Shown here: positions 43,745-55,000 of the stretch, in pieces
Position numbering within the stretch: position 1 is the first letter of the stretch
Layout of the letters: every line of letters begins with the position of its first letter
Assembly: GCF_010747415.1 (NCBI RefSeq)
Contig: NZ_JAAGNZ010000001.1
Span: forward strand, 1 to 64,000
DNA from: Spirosoma agri
GTDB taxonomy: Bacteria > Bacteroidota > Bacteroidia > Cytophagales > Spirosomataceae
Direction of reading: 5' to 3'
Length of the DNA: 64,000 nucleotides
Made by a program: the position numbers and the translations under genes
Notes under the pieces: model-generated
Seen by the model: the letters and a program-made list of their open reading frames with translations, nothing else
Told to the model about the DNA's origin: nothing
Databases searched by the model: none

Positions 43745-44314
43745 TCACGATTGGCGGCCCAAAGCTGGGTGGCCATCAGCAAACCGTTTGTCCGATTGTA
43801 TTTTCTGTTGTAATAGGCTGCGCGCTCGGGAATATTGTGACTTTGAGGTTCCCTCGGCTATGTCGAGCATTTCGGCAATTTCGGGATGGTTGTAGCCTTC
43901 GATTGCATATAAATTGAACACCGTTCGGCAACCGGTGGGCAGTTCCTGAATCAGTTGGAGCAGGTACTGGTAGTTCAACGAGGGTAGACTCTCATCGGCC
44001 TGAGGCAGTATCGGGGCCAGGTCCTGCACATCGGCGGTGTTCTCCCACGGTTTCAGCTTTCGCAATTGCTTGAGCGCAGTATTAATGACTATACGTTTTA
44101 ACCAGGCTTCTAACGGGCATTCGAATCGGAACGAATCGATGTAACGGTAAATCTTTACAAAGGCATCCTGCAAAACATCTTCTGCTTCATCGGAGTCATG
44201 GATATACCGCTTGCAAACGACAAAGAGCTTTCCGGCAAACCGCTCGTAGAGCTGTCGCTGCACAATCCTGTCCTGTCGTCGGCATCCTTCGACTAATGCG
44301 TATTCATCCTGCAT
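43745..44314 (-). CDS. ECF-type RNA polymerase sigma factor
   Basis: A 189-residue sigma-70 family protein. Region 2 is clear (RQLYERFAGKLFVVCKRYIHDSDEAEDVLQDAFVKIYRYIDSF, then PLEAWLKRIVINTAL) and region 4 follows (LPTGCRTVFNLYAIEGYNHPEIAEMLDIAEGTSKSQYSRARSLLQ). It directs RNA polymerase to envelope or stress genes and is presumably held by the membrane protein encoded immediately downstream. First gene of this leftward operon; the target regulon cannot be read here. Confidence 0.93.
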   Translation of the reverse strand: MQDEYALVEGCRRQDRIVQRQLYERFAGKLFVVCKRYIHDSDEAEDVLQDAFVKIYRYIDSFRFECPLEAWLKRIVINTALKQLRKLKPWENTADVQDLAPILPQADESLPSLNYQYLLQLIQELPTGCRTVFNLYAIEGYNHPEIAEMLDIAEGTSKSQYSRARSLLQQKIQSDKRFADGHPALGRQS

Positions 44315-44914
44315 ATCCTGTTGACACCTTACTAGACCTCGCTGCTGTTGAAACCGTTGGAACCGGAAAAAAATTTTTGCTGTATTTTTTTGAAAGATAC
44401 GGCAATCGCTAGAATGGGATAATTTTTCCTGGTTAAGTTAATAAATGTACCTTTGAATAACATTCACTAGTACGTTATGAATCGTTATAAGGCGGTGTGC
44501 TGCTCATCTGGCAGTTAATCGATCGACCGAAATCGTTTGTGAAGAGATTCAGGAGAGAATTGAGGGCAGAATGGGTAACTAGGTCTAGGTCGCTGGGGGC
44601 AAAAAATAGCTTATTGGCCCTTTTTCGGACAATAAGCAAAGAACTGATTTTAAAGGCACAAAAATTGTTACTGATCGCCCGAAAGCAGTAGCACTCAGGG
44701 TCGAAAGTCGGGCGTCGTGTCGTCTACTGGGTCATGAGTAGCAACGCCCGAACAGCTGGTTGTGCCATACGCGATCGGTTTGTCATTTGTAAATCGTTCA
44801 ATGGGTAGCCAGCTGCAAATCGCAGGGGCTATACCACACGGAAAACCATTTCTGGAAAGTTATATAAACAACAATAAGATCGTGCGATCACGATTGGCGT
44901 AGTGAGTATCTGTT
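44315..44914. other. 600-base intergenic region between divergent genes
   Basis: No convincing gene; a 64-codon frame (44497-44691) lacks any sign of being real. It contains a TACCTTTG -7 box on the plus strand at 44458-44465 without a TTG at the normal distance. It also has an 8-bp hairpin (44609-44616 with 44630-44637), a nested hairpin (CGGGCGT/ACGCCCG enclosing CTAC/GTAG, about 44709-44752), and an inverted repeat ATCGTG/CACGAT (44879-44884 with 44889-44894) close to the next start codon. The long structured leader suggests regulation of the downstream gene. Confidence 0.45.
44458..44465 (+). promoter_or_regulatory. Candidate -7 promoter box
   Basis: TACCTTTG matches TAnnTTTG. If used, the transcript would carry a leader of about 440 bases before the CxxCH protein gene at 44915. 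The -33 position lacks TTG. Confidence 0.4.
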
Positions 44915-47900
44915 ATGAGAACAACTTTTTCTTTTTCGACGGCCCCCTTTATCCTGACAACGACTTGTTTTCTTTACCTGGCCGGACACGTTAATCAACA
45001 ACCCATCTCCCCTATTTTCCCGTCGCCTGACCGCAGGCCGCTACAGCAGTCCAGTATCACTGCTAAAGCCGATTCGAATACGCTATACCTGCCGGATGAT
45101 CTTCAGGCTACTTTGTGGGCCGAATCGCCTATGTTCTACAATCCGACGAACATGGATATTGATGCCCAGGGGCGGGTTTGGGTTACGGAGGCTGTCAATT
45201 ACCGTAAATTTAACAACAAGGCATCCGATCGGCTCGACCATCCGGACGGTGAGCGGGTCATGATTCTGGAAGACACGGACGGTGATGGCAAAGCCGATAA
45301 TAGTAAGGTCTTCGTGCAGGATCCCGATCTGGTATCGCCGATGGGTATTGCCATTATTGGCGACAAGGTCATTGTGTCGTGTTCACCAAATATCGTTGTG
45401 TATACGGATGCCAATGGTGACGATAAGCCCGATAAGAAAGAAATTTTTCTGACCGGTTTTGGTGGGTTAGATCATGATCACGGCCTTCACGCCGTTACTG
45501 CTGGTCCGGATGGTCGCTATTACGTCAATGCCGGAAACGCTGGTCCACATGTTGTTACGGACAAAAGTGGCTGGACGCTTCGGTCGGGTAGCTTGTTTGT
45601 TGGCGGAACACCGTATAACAAGCTCAATCGGGGTAACCAGGTCAGCGACGATGGGCGCGTATGGACTGGTGGACTGGCCCTGCGCATCAACCCCGACGGC
45701 TCCGGACTGAAAGTGATGGCGCATAACTTTCGCAACAGCTACGAAACGGCGCTCGACTCTTATGGCAACATGTGGCAGAACGATAACGACGACCAGACGG
45801 TGGCCAGCCGAACAAGTTGGCTGATGGAAGGAGCCAATGCGGGCTATTTCAGCAACGACGGTACCCGCAACTGGCAGGGCGACCAGCGGCCCGGTCAGCC
45901 GATTCCAACCGCTCACTGGCATCAGGAAGATCCGGGTGTCATGCCCGTCGGCGACATCACCGGTGCCGGCTCACCCACGGGCATGGTCATGTACGAAGGC
46001 GACGAACTGGGCTCGCAGTATCGGGGTATGCTGTTGAGTGCCGAAGCGGGTCGGAATGTTATTTTCGGCTATAAACCCGAACCCTGGGGCGCGGGCTATC
46101 GACTGCAACGCATGGACCTGATCAGCACCCTACCGAAGGCCGATGAGACCTATAAATGGAATAATGCTGACAAGGATACGCGTAAGTGGTTTCGGCCAAG
46201 CGACGTAACCGTTGGTCCCGATGGCGCGATCTACATTGCCGACTGGTATGACCCTATCGTTGGCGGGCATCAAATGCAGGATACCAAAGGCTACGGTCGT
46301 ATCTACCGGATTACGCCAAGAGGGAAAAGCCTGAAAATACCCAAAATCGATCTTCGTACCACACCGGGGCAGATCACGGCCTTGCTGAATCCGGCGGTGA
46401 ACGTTCGTATGCTGGGCTTTGATGCATTGCAGGAGCAGGGCGAAAAAGCGGTTGTACCCGTCATGGCCCTGCTGTCGTCGCCAAATCCGTTCCACCGGGC
46501 GCGGGCAATTTTCCTGCTGGCGCATCTCGGTGCAGAAGGGCAATTCGAGGTTGAGCGATTGTTAAAAGCGGCTGATGCACAAACACGACTAGTGGCCCTG
46601 CGCGCTTTGCGAAGCATTACGCCCGAAAACTCAAAGGCAAATCCAGTTTTGACTGAGTCGCAAAAGGCGCTTCTCCCTCTGTTGGGAAATCTTTGCACCG
46701 ATCCTAGCGTGGCCGTTCGACGCGAAGTGGCGGTTGCGCTGCGCGACGTTCCTTATGCTGACTGCCGGTTGATGCTTCTGAACCTGGTTAAAGGCTACGA
46801 CGGACAGGACAAGTTCTATCTGAACGCGCTCGGTGAGGCTGCCGATGGGAAGGAAGAGGCTCTGGTTGCCGATCTGCGGCCAACGCTGCCCAAGAACCCC
46901 GTTGAGTGGGATCAGCGCACGGCTAATCTGATTTGGGAACTCCACCCGGCTTCCATGGTATCACCCCTGCAAAAGCGGGCCGAAGCGCAAACACTCACCG
47001 CCGATGCCCGTCGGCAGGCGATCGTTACACTGGGATTTATCAAGAGTCGCGAAGCGGCCAACGCCATGATTGATTTGACCAAATCGACCGATAAGGCTGT
47101 TGCTGATCAGGCTACGTACTGGATAGGTTTCCGACGGGGAAATGATTGGGCCAAGCTGCTGAACTGGGATGAGGTCATGCCGACAAAATCAGCCACGCAG
47201 GACCAGAAAATGCTTGCCAAACAGCAACAACTGCTCGACGAGCACGTTTCGGACGCCGAAAAGCGGAAAATAGCTGCCGAGATGTCTCGGAATTCGGAGG
47301 GGGCCAGGGTGCTGATTGGACTAGCGGCAGATAATAAACTATCAGCTGATCTGATCAAAGCGGCTGGTCCCGGCATTCGTACCAACAAAGACCAGACGAT
47401 CCGGACGATGGGTAAGGAGTATTTTCCCTGGAAACCACAGGCTGCGACCACAACCACCGCAGAAACCAGTCCGGCCGTCGTATCATCTTCATCGACCATT
47501 CCCCGGCAAAGTGCTTCGACAAAAGCAACTGCCGATGTTGATCTTGCACCCGCTCCTGGTTCTACCAAAGCGATGTCAAAACCAGCTTACATCGAACCTA
47601 CGCCTGGTAAACCGGTTGAAAAAGTAGCCGAACCTGAAGCCACTGCGGCCAAGCCGGTCGATAAGCCAACGGACTTGAAACCTGCCTCCGTCAAGACGAC
47701 TGGTAAAGTTGTGGAAGCTGAAACCACTTCCGTTAAAACGAATAGTAGAGCCGCCGACGTTGCCCCCACTTCCGCCAGAACGACCGATGCATCAAATTCT
47801 GCGGTCGCTAAAGTAGCGATGTTGACGGGTGATCAGAAGGCGGGCAAAGCAGTATTCAGGACGATTTGCACAACATGCCATAAACATGGTCAGCAGGGAA

Positions 47901-48232
47901 CCGATGTTGGCCCCGACCTGACCCAGATTCATCAGAAATTAGATAAAAATGCGCTGCTGAATGCGATCATTTATCCGAGTGCCGGTATCGCATCCGGGTA
48001 TGAACCATGGCTCATCACCACCAAAATGGGTCAGACGTACTACGGTTTTCTGGTCAGCGATGGTGAGCAGACTATGGTTATAAAGGGGATCAAAGGCCAG
48101 AAGCATACGATCCCGACCAATCAGGTCGCTTCCCGTCGGCAATACAAAACCAGTCTTATGCCTGACCCCAGTTCGTTGGGCCTGACCAATCAGCAACTGG
48201 CCGATCTGACCGCATTTCTATTGAAGCAGTAG
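44915..48232 (+). CDS. PVC-type heme-binding CxxCH protein (sorbosone-dehydrogenase-like propeller, HEAT repeats, cytochrome c)
   Basis: An 1105-residue exported protein. After a signal peptide it has a beta-propeller of the membrane-bound-dehydrogenase type (ESPMFYNPTNMDIDAQGRVWVTEAVNYR; DGAIYIADWYDPIVGGHQ), then HEAT-like repeats (about 500-830). A low-complexity linker rich in Ala, Thr, Lys, Pro and Val follows (about 840-965), with repeated KPVEK/KPVDK/KTTGK units. A cytochrome c domain with C985-T-T-C-H989 comes last, followed by the PVC-type heme C-terminal region (IIYPSAGIASGYEPWLITTKMG). It probably oxidises a sugar or alcohol at the cell surface; the substrate is unknown. It stands alone. 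Confidence 0.92.
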   Translation: MRTTFSFSTAPFILTTTCFLYLAGHVNQQPISPIFPSPDRRPLQQSSITAKADSNTLYLPDDLQATLWAESPMFYNPTNMDIDAQGRVWVTEAVNYRKFNNKASDRLDHPDGERVMILEDTDGDGKADNSKVFVQDPDLVSPMGIAIIGDKVIVSCSPNIVVYTDANGDDKPDKKEIFLTGFGGLDHDHGLHAVTAGPDGRYYVNAGNAGPHVVTDKSGWTLRSGSLFVGGTPYNKLNRGNQVSDDGRVWTGGLALRINPDGSGLKVMAHNFRNSYETALDSYGNMWQNDNDDQTVASRTSWLMEGANAGYFSNDGTRNWQGDQRPGQPIPTAHWHQEDPGVMPVGDITGAGSPTGMVMYEGDELGSQYRGMLLSAEAGRNVIFGYKPEPWGAGYRLQRMDLISTLPKADETYKWNNADKDTRKWFRPSDVTVGPDGAIYIADWYDPIVGGHQMQDTKGYGRIYRITPRGKSLKIPKIDLRTTPGQITALLNPAVNVRMLGFDALQEQGEKAVVPVMALLSSPNPFHRARAIFLLAHLGAEGQFEVERLLKAADAQTRLVALRALRSITPENSKANPVLTESQKALLPLLGNLCTDPSVAVRREVAVALRDVPYADCRLMLLNLVKGYDGQDKFYLNALGEAADGKEEALVADLRPTLPKNPVEWDQRTANLIWELHPASMVSPLQKRAEAQTLTADARRQAIVTLGFIKSREAANAMIDLTKSTDKAVADQATYWIGFRRGNDWAKLLNWDEVMPTKSATQDQKMLAKQQQLLDEHVSDAEKRKIAAEMSRNSEGARVLIGLAADNKLSADLIKAAGPGIRTNKDQTIRTMGKEYFPWKPQAATTTTAETSPAVVSSSSTIPRQSASTKATADVDLAPAPGSTKAMSKPAYIEPTPGKPVEKVAEPEATAAKPVDKPTDLKPASVKTTGKVVEAETTSVKTNSRAADVAPTSARTTDASNSAVAKVAMLTGDQKAGKAVFRTICTTCHKHGQQGTDVGPDLTQIHQKLDKNALLNAIIYPSAGIASGYEPWLITTKMGQTYYGFLVSDGEQTMVIKGIKGQKHTIPTNQVASRRQYKTSLMPDPSSLGLTNQQLADLTAFLLKQ

Positions 48233-48241
48233 AGAGAGAGA

Positions 48242-48324
48242 GAGGTTTTTCAGATTGATGTGTCTGTCATACGCCGTATCTTGGAGATACGGCGTATGAC
48301 AGACACATCAATCTGAAAAACCTC
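48242..48324. repeat. 83-base perfect palindrome with 40-bp arms
   Basis: Bases 48242-48281 are the exact reverse complement of 48285-48324, with a 3-base loop TGG. The outer ends are GAGGTTTTT and AAAAACCTC. It lies between two convergent genes, so a bidirectional terminator is the simplest role, but 40 uninterrupted base pairs is far more than termination needs. A short GA microsatellite (48232-48243) precedes it. Confidence 0.9.
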
Positions 48325-48363
48325 CTAAGTTCAGCCACTGTGGTAATCAGATCGTTAACCAAC

Positions 48364-48945
48364 TCACTTAACTACGTACCCCAGCTTCGCTAATTCCGCA
48401 GCGGTGAGGTTAATAACGTTCACATCGAGTTTTATGGGCGATAGTGGCGTGTCGGTAGAGTCCGTTTTTACCGACACGATCGTATCGATTACGTCCATTC
48501 CCTTGAAGACCTGTCCAAAAACGGTATACTTATCGTCGAGCCGGTGTTCGCCTTTCTTGTTCTGGACGATGTAGAACTGGCACCCTGCCGAAAGCATCTG
48601 CGGATTATCATCACGCCCGGCACCAACAGCTCCGTATACGTGCCGAATTGCTGGCCGGAATTCAGGTTTCAGCAGATACGGCGAATCGGCAAACCCCGCT
48701 GGTGTATCCGGGCAGCCACCCTGTGCCACAAAATTTTTGATCACCCGGTTGAACGTCAGTGTATCCCAGTAATGCTGATTCGCCAGTTTGACGAAGCTCG
48801 CTTTGTGATTAGGCGTTTCGTCGTAGAGCCAGAACAGCACGTCGCCCATACTCGTTTTGATTTGACCTATGGGGTACGTTTTCGCTGGCTTGGGTGGCGT
48901 TGAAAACGAAAAAAGGTAAGCAAGAAGCAGGACAAAAATGGGCAT
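48364..48945 (-). CDS. Exported peptidyl-prolyl cis-trans isomerase (cyclophilin)
   Basis: A 193-residue protein with a short signal sequence (MPIFVLLLAYLFSFS) and a cyclophilin domain. It has TPNHKASFVKLANQHYWDTLTFNRVIKNFVAQGGCPD with the catalytic Arg in FNRVI, then the insertion typical of Bacteroidota cyclophilins (SPYLLKPEFRPAIRHVYGAVGAGRD), QFYIVQNKKGEHRLDDKYTVFGQVFKGMDV and the closing VNV strand. It speeds proline isomerisation in periplasmic folding. The FxF-like QFYIV and Trp site are atypical, as usual in this subgroup. Confidence 0.93.
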   Translation of the reverse strand: MPIFVLLLAYLFSFSTPPKPAKTYPIGQIKTSMGDVLFWLYDETPNHKASFVKLANQHYWDTLTFNRVIKNFVAQGGCPDTPAGFADSPYLLKPEFRPAIRHVYGAVGAGRDDNPQMLSAGCQFYIVQNKKGEHRLDDKYTVFGQVFKGMDVIDTIVSVKTDSTDTPLSPIKLDVNVINLTAAELAKLGYVVK

Positions 48946-49099
48946 TGCGTTATCGGTTAGTGAGCTATATACGCTTAAATATACCGCAGGAACGGCAGGA
49001 TATTAAACCCTCCCCCACAAATTGGGGTCATAGCTACAGTCGTTGTGGAAAAACCACTGTACATTCATCTATCCCAACGGCATACCTTCGTAACAACCA

Positions 49100-52000
49100 A
49101 TGAATCCTGTTCTGACCCTATTTTTCGTCCTGATCGCCCTGGCTACGTCTGCTCAAAAAGTGCCAACCACCCCAGCGAAGCAACCCGATTACGCCCGCGA
49201 CTGGAGACGGGCTGACTCATTGGCATCCAAAGGGTTACCTAAGTCCGCGCTCGATATCGCCAGTCGAATTTACAAAGAAGCTAAAGCGACCCGTAACTAT
49301 CCGCAGGTTGCCAAAGCGGCCATGCACCGAATGATTTTTCGGAGTTTCGCCGATGAAGATGCTTACGTAGAGCTCGTTCAGTCCATGCAGGCCGACATTC
49401 GGGATACACCGGAGCCGTCCCGATCGGTGCTTCAATCTGTTCTGGCCGATATCTACTGGCAGTATTTTCAACAGAATCGCTACAAATTCTATGATCGCGC
49501 CACGGTAGGCCGGGCCACGATAGGCCGGGCCGCAACGGGTCGATCTGGTGGCAAGACCAGCCCGAAAGGATTGAACACGGCCACCGATTCGCCTACGGGA
49601 ACAACCGATACAACGGCAGATTTCAGAACCTGGGATGCCCAGCAACTCGTTGGGGCCGTAACGACAGCCTATCTGTCTTCTGTTCGGGCGAAAGAGCTGT
49701 TACAGAAAACGCCAATTGCTGAGTTCGATGCGTTGCTCGACAAAGGAGATGCCGATACGCGTCCACTCCGCCCCACGCTGTACGATTTGCTGGCGCACCG
49801 GGCCATTGGCTTCTTTCAGAACACAGAACCTGACCTGTTGAAACCCACGTTCACGTTCAACCTTGACCAGCCCGATTATTTTGCCGCATCGGATGTATTT
49901 GCGAAACTGACCATTCAGAGCCGTAATTCGTTCTCCGGGCGTTATCAGGCCCTGGTGTTGTATCAGCAGTTGCTGGCTTTTCACGTATCGGACAACAATC
50001 TGGCCGCGCTCGCCGATGCCGACGTTATGCGACTCGAATTTGTGCATCGCAACAGCGTTGTTCCCAATAAGGATTCGCTTTACAAACAAACCCTTACGCA
50101 GCAGATCACCCGCTATAAAAATCAACCGATCGAAGCCGTTTACGCCTATCAGCTGGCCTCGTTTCTGGCTAATTTCGGAACGCCGGTTCGCCCGCTCGAC
50201 AATGGCGACGAGGTATCGAACGAGGTAGTTAGCCCAGGTCCCTCTCGCTGGAATAATAAACAGGCTGCCGACATTTGCCGGGATATAATCAAGCGCTTTC
50301 CGAAGACACGGGCCGAACAGCAGGCTACTTACCTGTTGAATCGCTTGCTATTGCCGGTGTATTCGGTTACGGTAGAACACATCAACACGCCGGATCAACC
50401 CTTTCGCGCTCTGGTGAACTACCAGAACGTGGGTAAAATCACGTACCGGATCGTTCGGTTGACTGTAGCCGAACTGGCAACCTACCGCGATAATTTTGGT
50501 GACGATAGCCAGCGGAAGCGGCTTGGCAACTGGCTGAAACGTCCGGTCGTCGCTGAAAACGCGGTGACATTACCCGATGATGGCGATCTGAATCCGCATT
50601 CGATCGAACTACCGATAGCGGGTCTTCCCATTGGTCAGTATTTAGTGCTGGTAACAACAGACGGTAAATTTCAGGGGAAAACCGAGTCCGTTCAGTACGC
50701 ATCGTTCTCGGTTTCCCGACTGAGCTACTTCTTACAGCCGGTAAACTACCAGGACATCAACCAAAAACTGTTCGTAACCAATCGACTGACTGGTTCTCCT
50801 TCGCCAAATGTGACAGTCTCGATTACCGAAGTAAGTGGGCAGAAAGCGCTTCGGACAGATGCAAACGGGCAGATTCGGGTTGCGCTTAATGGCATGCCCA
50901 CGCAAACGGCGTTTACGTACCGGATTACCGATGGGACCGACACGCTGCTCACGGAGCGACAGTATCACTACCGCTACATGAGCGGTAATAATCAAGACGA
51001 AGATCCGTCGCGCACGTATACCAAGCTCTTCACCGACCGGGCTATCTACCGGCCTGGGCAGCTAATCTATGTGAAAGGGCTGCTGTATGAAGGTAAACAA
51101 AATCAGTATGCGGTAAGCGCCAATCGGTACATCAAGATCGAACTCATTGATCATAACGGCGAGCGCGTGACGCAACAAACGCTCAAAACAAACGAGTTCG
51201 GCACGTTTACGGCCAGTTTCACGGCACCCGTTGGGAAATTGACCGGTACGATGACCATTCAAACTCCCTTCGAATCCATTGCCGTTCAGGTGGAAGAGTA
51301 CAAGCGGCCAACGTTTGAAGTCAAGGCTAATCCCATCAGGCAGTCGTTTAAACTGGGGCAGACGGTTACACTTACGGCGGAGGCCAAAACATTCTCGGGT
51401 GCCGTTGTCGATGGGGCCGATGTCCGGTACCGGGTTGTGCGGAAACTTCGGCAGCGGTGGTACTGGTGGTATATGCCGAGAACTACAAACCAGGCTGAGA
51501 TCACGAATGGAACTGCCCAAACGGATGTGAAAGGGATCGTTAGCCTTACGTTTCCGGCAACGCCTGACCTCGACAAGTCCCGGCAGGACAACCCGGTCTT
51601 TGACTTTGAGGTAACTATCGATGTGACTGACCGAGCGGGCGAAACCCGGAGCACAACCCAAACGCTTCAGATCGGCTACTCGGCCCTACAGGCAGAACTG
51701 ACGATTCCGGCGGAGGTCGAAAAAGGTAAACCGGCAGCTTTCCCCGTAAAAATTACCAATCAGTCGGGCGAGAATGTGTCAGCAAAGGGCCAGTTGATGA
51801 TTTACAAGTTACAGCCGCCAGTTCGCCAGTTGCGTACCCGGTTATGGAGTCGCCCCGATCGCCAGTTCTTAAGCCGGGAGGAGTTTGTACGGCTATTCCC
51901 GAACGATCTGTATGCCAATGAAAACGATCCGCGATCATGGCCCAAAGGGGAAGTCGTACAGCAGCAGACCATCACGACGCCAGCGGATTCGCTGATCAAA

Positions 52001-55000
52001 CCCGATCTGGCCAACTACGCAGCCGGTGAGTACGTGGCCGAATTAACCGTAACGGACTCTGCGGGTGAAACGACGAAAGAGCGGGCCTTCTTTGCCGTTG
52101 TCGACGATAAGCAACCGGTTGCCTCCGCGCGTGTCGATGGATGGGTGCAGGTTCGCAAAGCGACCGCCGAACCCGGTGAAGAAGCTGTTTTCTGGATCGG
52201 TAATTCGCAGCCGGGTTGGGTGTTGATGACCGTTGAAGAAAAACAAAAGATCGTTCGGGAAGAGTGGCTGAAAACAGACGGCCGCCCGAAACGGGTAACC
52301 CTCCCTGTTACCGAAAAACAGCGTGGCGGATTCGCCGTCCATTTTGCGATGGTGCAGAACGGTCGGCTTTATCAGAAATCGCAGTCGATCACTGTTCCGT
52401 TTACCAACAAGCAGCTTACGATTAAAACGGAGACCTTCCGAAACAAGCTAAAACCCGGTCAGCCCGAAGAGTGGACACTGACGATTGGTGGCCTCAACAA
52501 GATGCCCGCCGAGATGGTTGCGACACTGTATGATGCCTCATTGGACGCCTTTGCACCACTTAACTGGCCAACGAATTTTTATTGGCCCTACGCACCTGTC
52601 TTTTATGGCTGGCAATCGGGCAGTTTCAACGCGCAGTCCAGTGTGGCTCTGGTGTATTCAGAACGGCGGCAGTCGCCGATTCCGGACCGCACCTATGACC
52701 AGCTCAGCTGGATGGGCTATCGCTTTTCGCCCTACGGTAACCGCCCATTCATGCAAAAGCCGATCGGGCCTTTTGGCGAATCCGATCAGGCGATTCGTGT
52801 CACAATTCGCCGGACTGGTCAGGTCATCAGCGGAACGATCAAACAAAAAAATGGGTCGCCCATGCCGGGTGTTAACGTGTTGATCAAGGGAACGACAACG
52901 GGTGCAGCTTCTGACGCAAAAGGACTTTTTTCCTTGACGGCTGAGTCAGAAAAGGAGGTTACGCTGATCTTGTCGGCCCTTGGCTATGTCAGCAATGAAG
53001 TCGTTATCCGACAAAAAACGGTGTCTCTACAACTAATGCCCGATGTTCGTGCACTGAGCGAAGTCGTGGTGTTGGGTTATGGGACTCAGCAAAAGCGGTC
53101 CCTTAACGGGGCTGTCGCAAAAATGAACGCAAATCAGGCAATGGCTGCTCCGTCCGCGGCTGGTAGCGTTGCAGCCGATAAGGCCATGAATACGTCGGGT
53201 GCAGACAGCGAGCCGAAAAAAGAACCCGTGCTAATCAACCCCCGCACGAATTTCAACGAAACGGCTTTCTTTATCTCGCAGGCCAGAACCGACGATCAGG
53301 GACGCATTGTCCTGAAATTTACCATGCCCGATGCACTGACCCGCTGGCGTTTGCTGGCGTTTGCGCACACGAAAGATCTGAAAATCGGTACGCTGGAACG
53401 CGAAATCATTACGCAGAAAGAGTTGATGATCACCGCCAATGCACCCCGGTTCCTGCGCGAAGGTGATACGATCCGCGTAACGGCCCGCGTCAATAATCTA
53501 ACGGACAAGGCTATGTCGGTACTGGCCAGTCTCAGCTTATCCGACGCGTTAACGGGCGAACCGATCAATCAGAAACTTGTCCGCACGAGTTTACAAACAT
53601 CAGTTACGGTGCCAGCCGGGCTCGGGCAGGCTGTTGGCTGGACGCTGGTTGTACCGGCAGGGTTGGAAACGGTACGCTGCCGCTTAACGGCACAAGCTGG
53701 TACATTTACTGACGGGGAAGAGTTTACCGTGCCGGTATTACCCAACCGGATGCTGGTGATCGACACGCAGCCCTTCTGGGTTAACGGGACCGGAACGGGT
53801 TCGGCAAGTACGAAAGAATTCAAGCTGAAAGAACTGACGAACCTCAATCCCGAACTCCCCGTTCAGAACGAGCGATTGACAGTGGAGGTAACGAGCAATC
53901 CGGCCTGGTACGCGCTACAATCGTTGCCTTACCTGATGGAGTACAGCTACGAATGCGCCGAACAACTGTTTAGCCGGTTGTATGCCAATAGCCTGGCGGC
54001 TCACATCGTCGGTAGCAAACCGGCGTTCAAGCAGGTCATCGCCGACTGGCAGAAAAATCCGCCGAGAAGTCCATTGCAATCCAATGAGGAATTGAGGGCC
54101 GTCACGCTCGAAAATTCGCCCTGGCTGGCGGAAGCGCGGTCAGAAGCGGCTCGTCAGGCGCAACTCGGTCAACTGCTCGATCAAAACCGGATGGCTACCG
54201 AGCAGGGTCAGGCGTTCGAGAAGTTGCGGCAATTACAAACGCCAAGTGGTGGATTTCGTTGGTTTGGCGGCATGGAGTCCAATCTGTCGATGACGCTGCA
54301 TATTCTGAGCGGGTTGGGTCATTTGCAGAAACTGGGTGTTCGTTTCCCCGACGACATGCAGACGGCAATGGCTGAGATGAAGACAAACGCCATTCGGTAT
54401 GCCGATACTGAAATGAAGCAGTGGGTCGATGAGCAGAAGAAAGACAAAGCAACGTCTACCTGGTATTTTTCAGCGGTTCAGTATCTCTACGCCCGCAGCT
54501 TTTACCTGGATAAACCCGTTGACAAAGAGGTGTTGGCTTTTTTGAAACAACGCGTAGCCGACGATTGGCTCAAGCAAAGCTTACAAGGCCAGGCTCTTTC
54601 GGCGCTGGCGCTGAATCGGTTTGGCAACACGCAAACGGCTATGGCTATTTTACGCTCGTTGCTCGAACGGACACGGCAATCGGAGGAGTTAGGCATGTAC
54701 TGGCCCGACAATGCCAGTGGTTTATCGTGGTACCAGGCGCCCATCGAAACGCAGGCGTATCTGATCGAAGCGTTTGACGAGATCAAACAGGATCAGGTCG
54801 CGGTTGACGCAATGAGACGCTGGCTGATTCGTCAGAAACAAACACAATCGTGGTCGTCAACGAAGGCAACAACGGAAGCCGTTTACGCCCTTTTGTTACG
54901 CGGCAGTGACTGGCTAGATACCAAATCGACCACGCAGGTGAGTCTGGGGGGGCAGCCAATCGAGAATCGGGTGACGAAAACGGAGGCCATTACGGGTTAC

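Noticed and set aside
44497-44691. 64-codon frame in the 600-base gap
   Set aside because: Composition looks random, no signal or motif, and it overlaps hairpins.
47430-47810. Low-complexity Ala/Thr/Lys/Pro stretch in the CxxCH protein, considered as a frameshift or gene boundary
   Set aside because: The frame stays open and a normal cytochrome c domain follows, so it reads as an interdomain linker.
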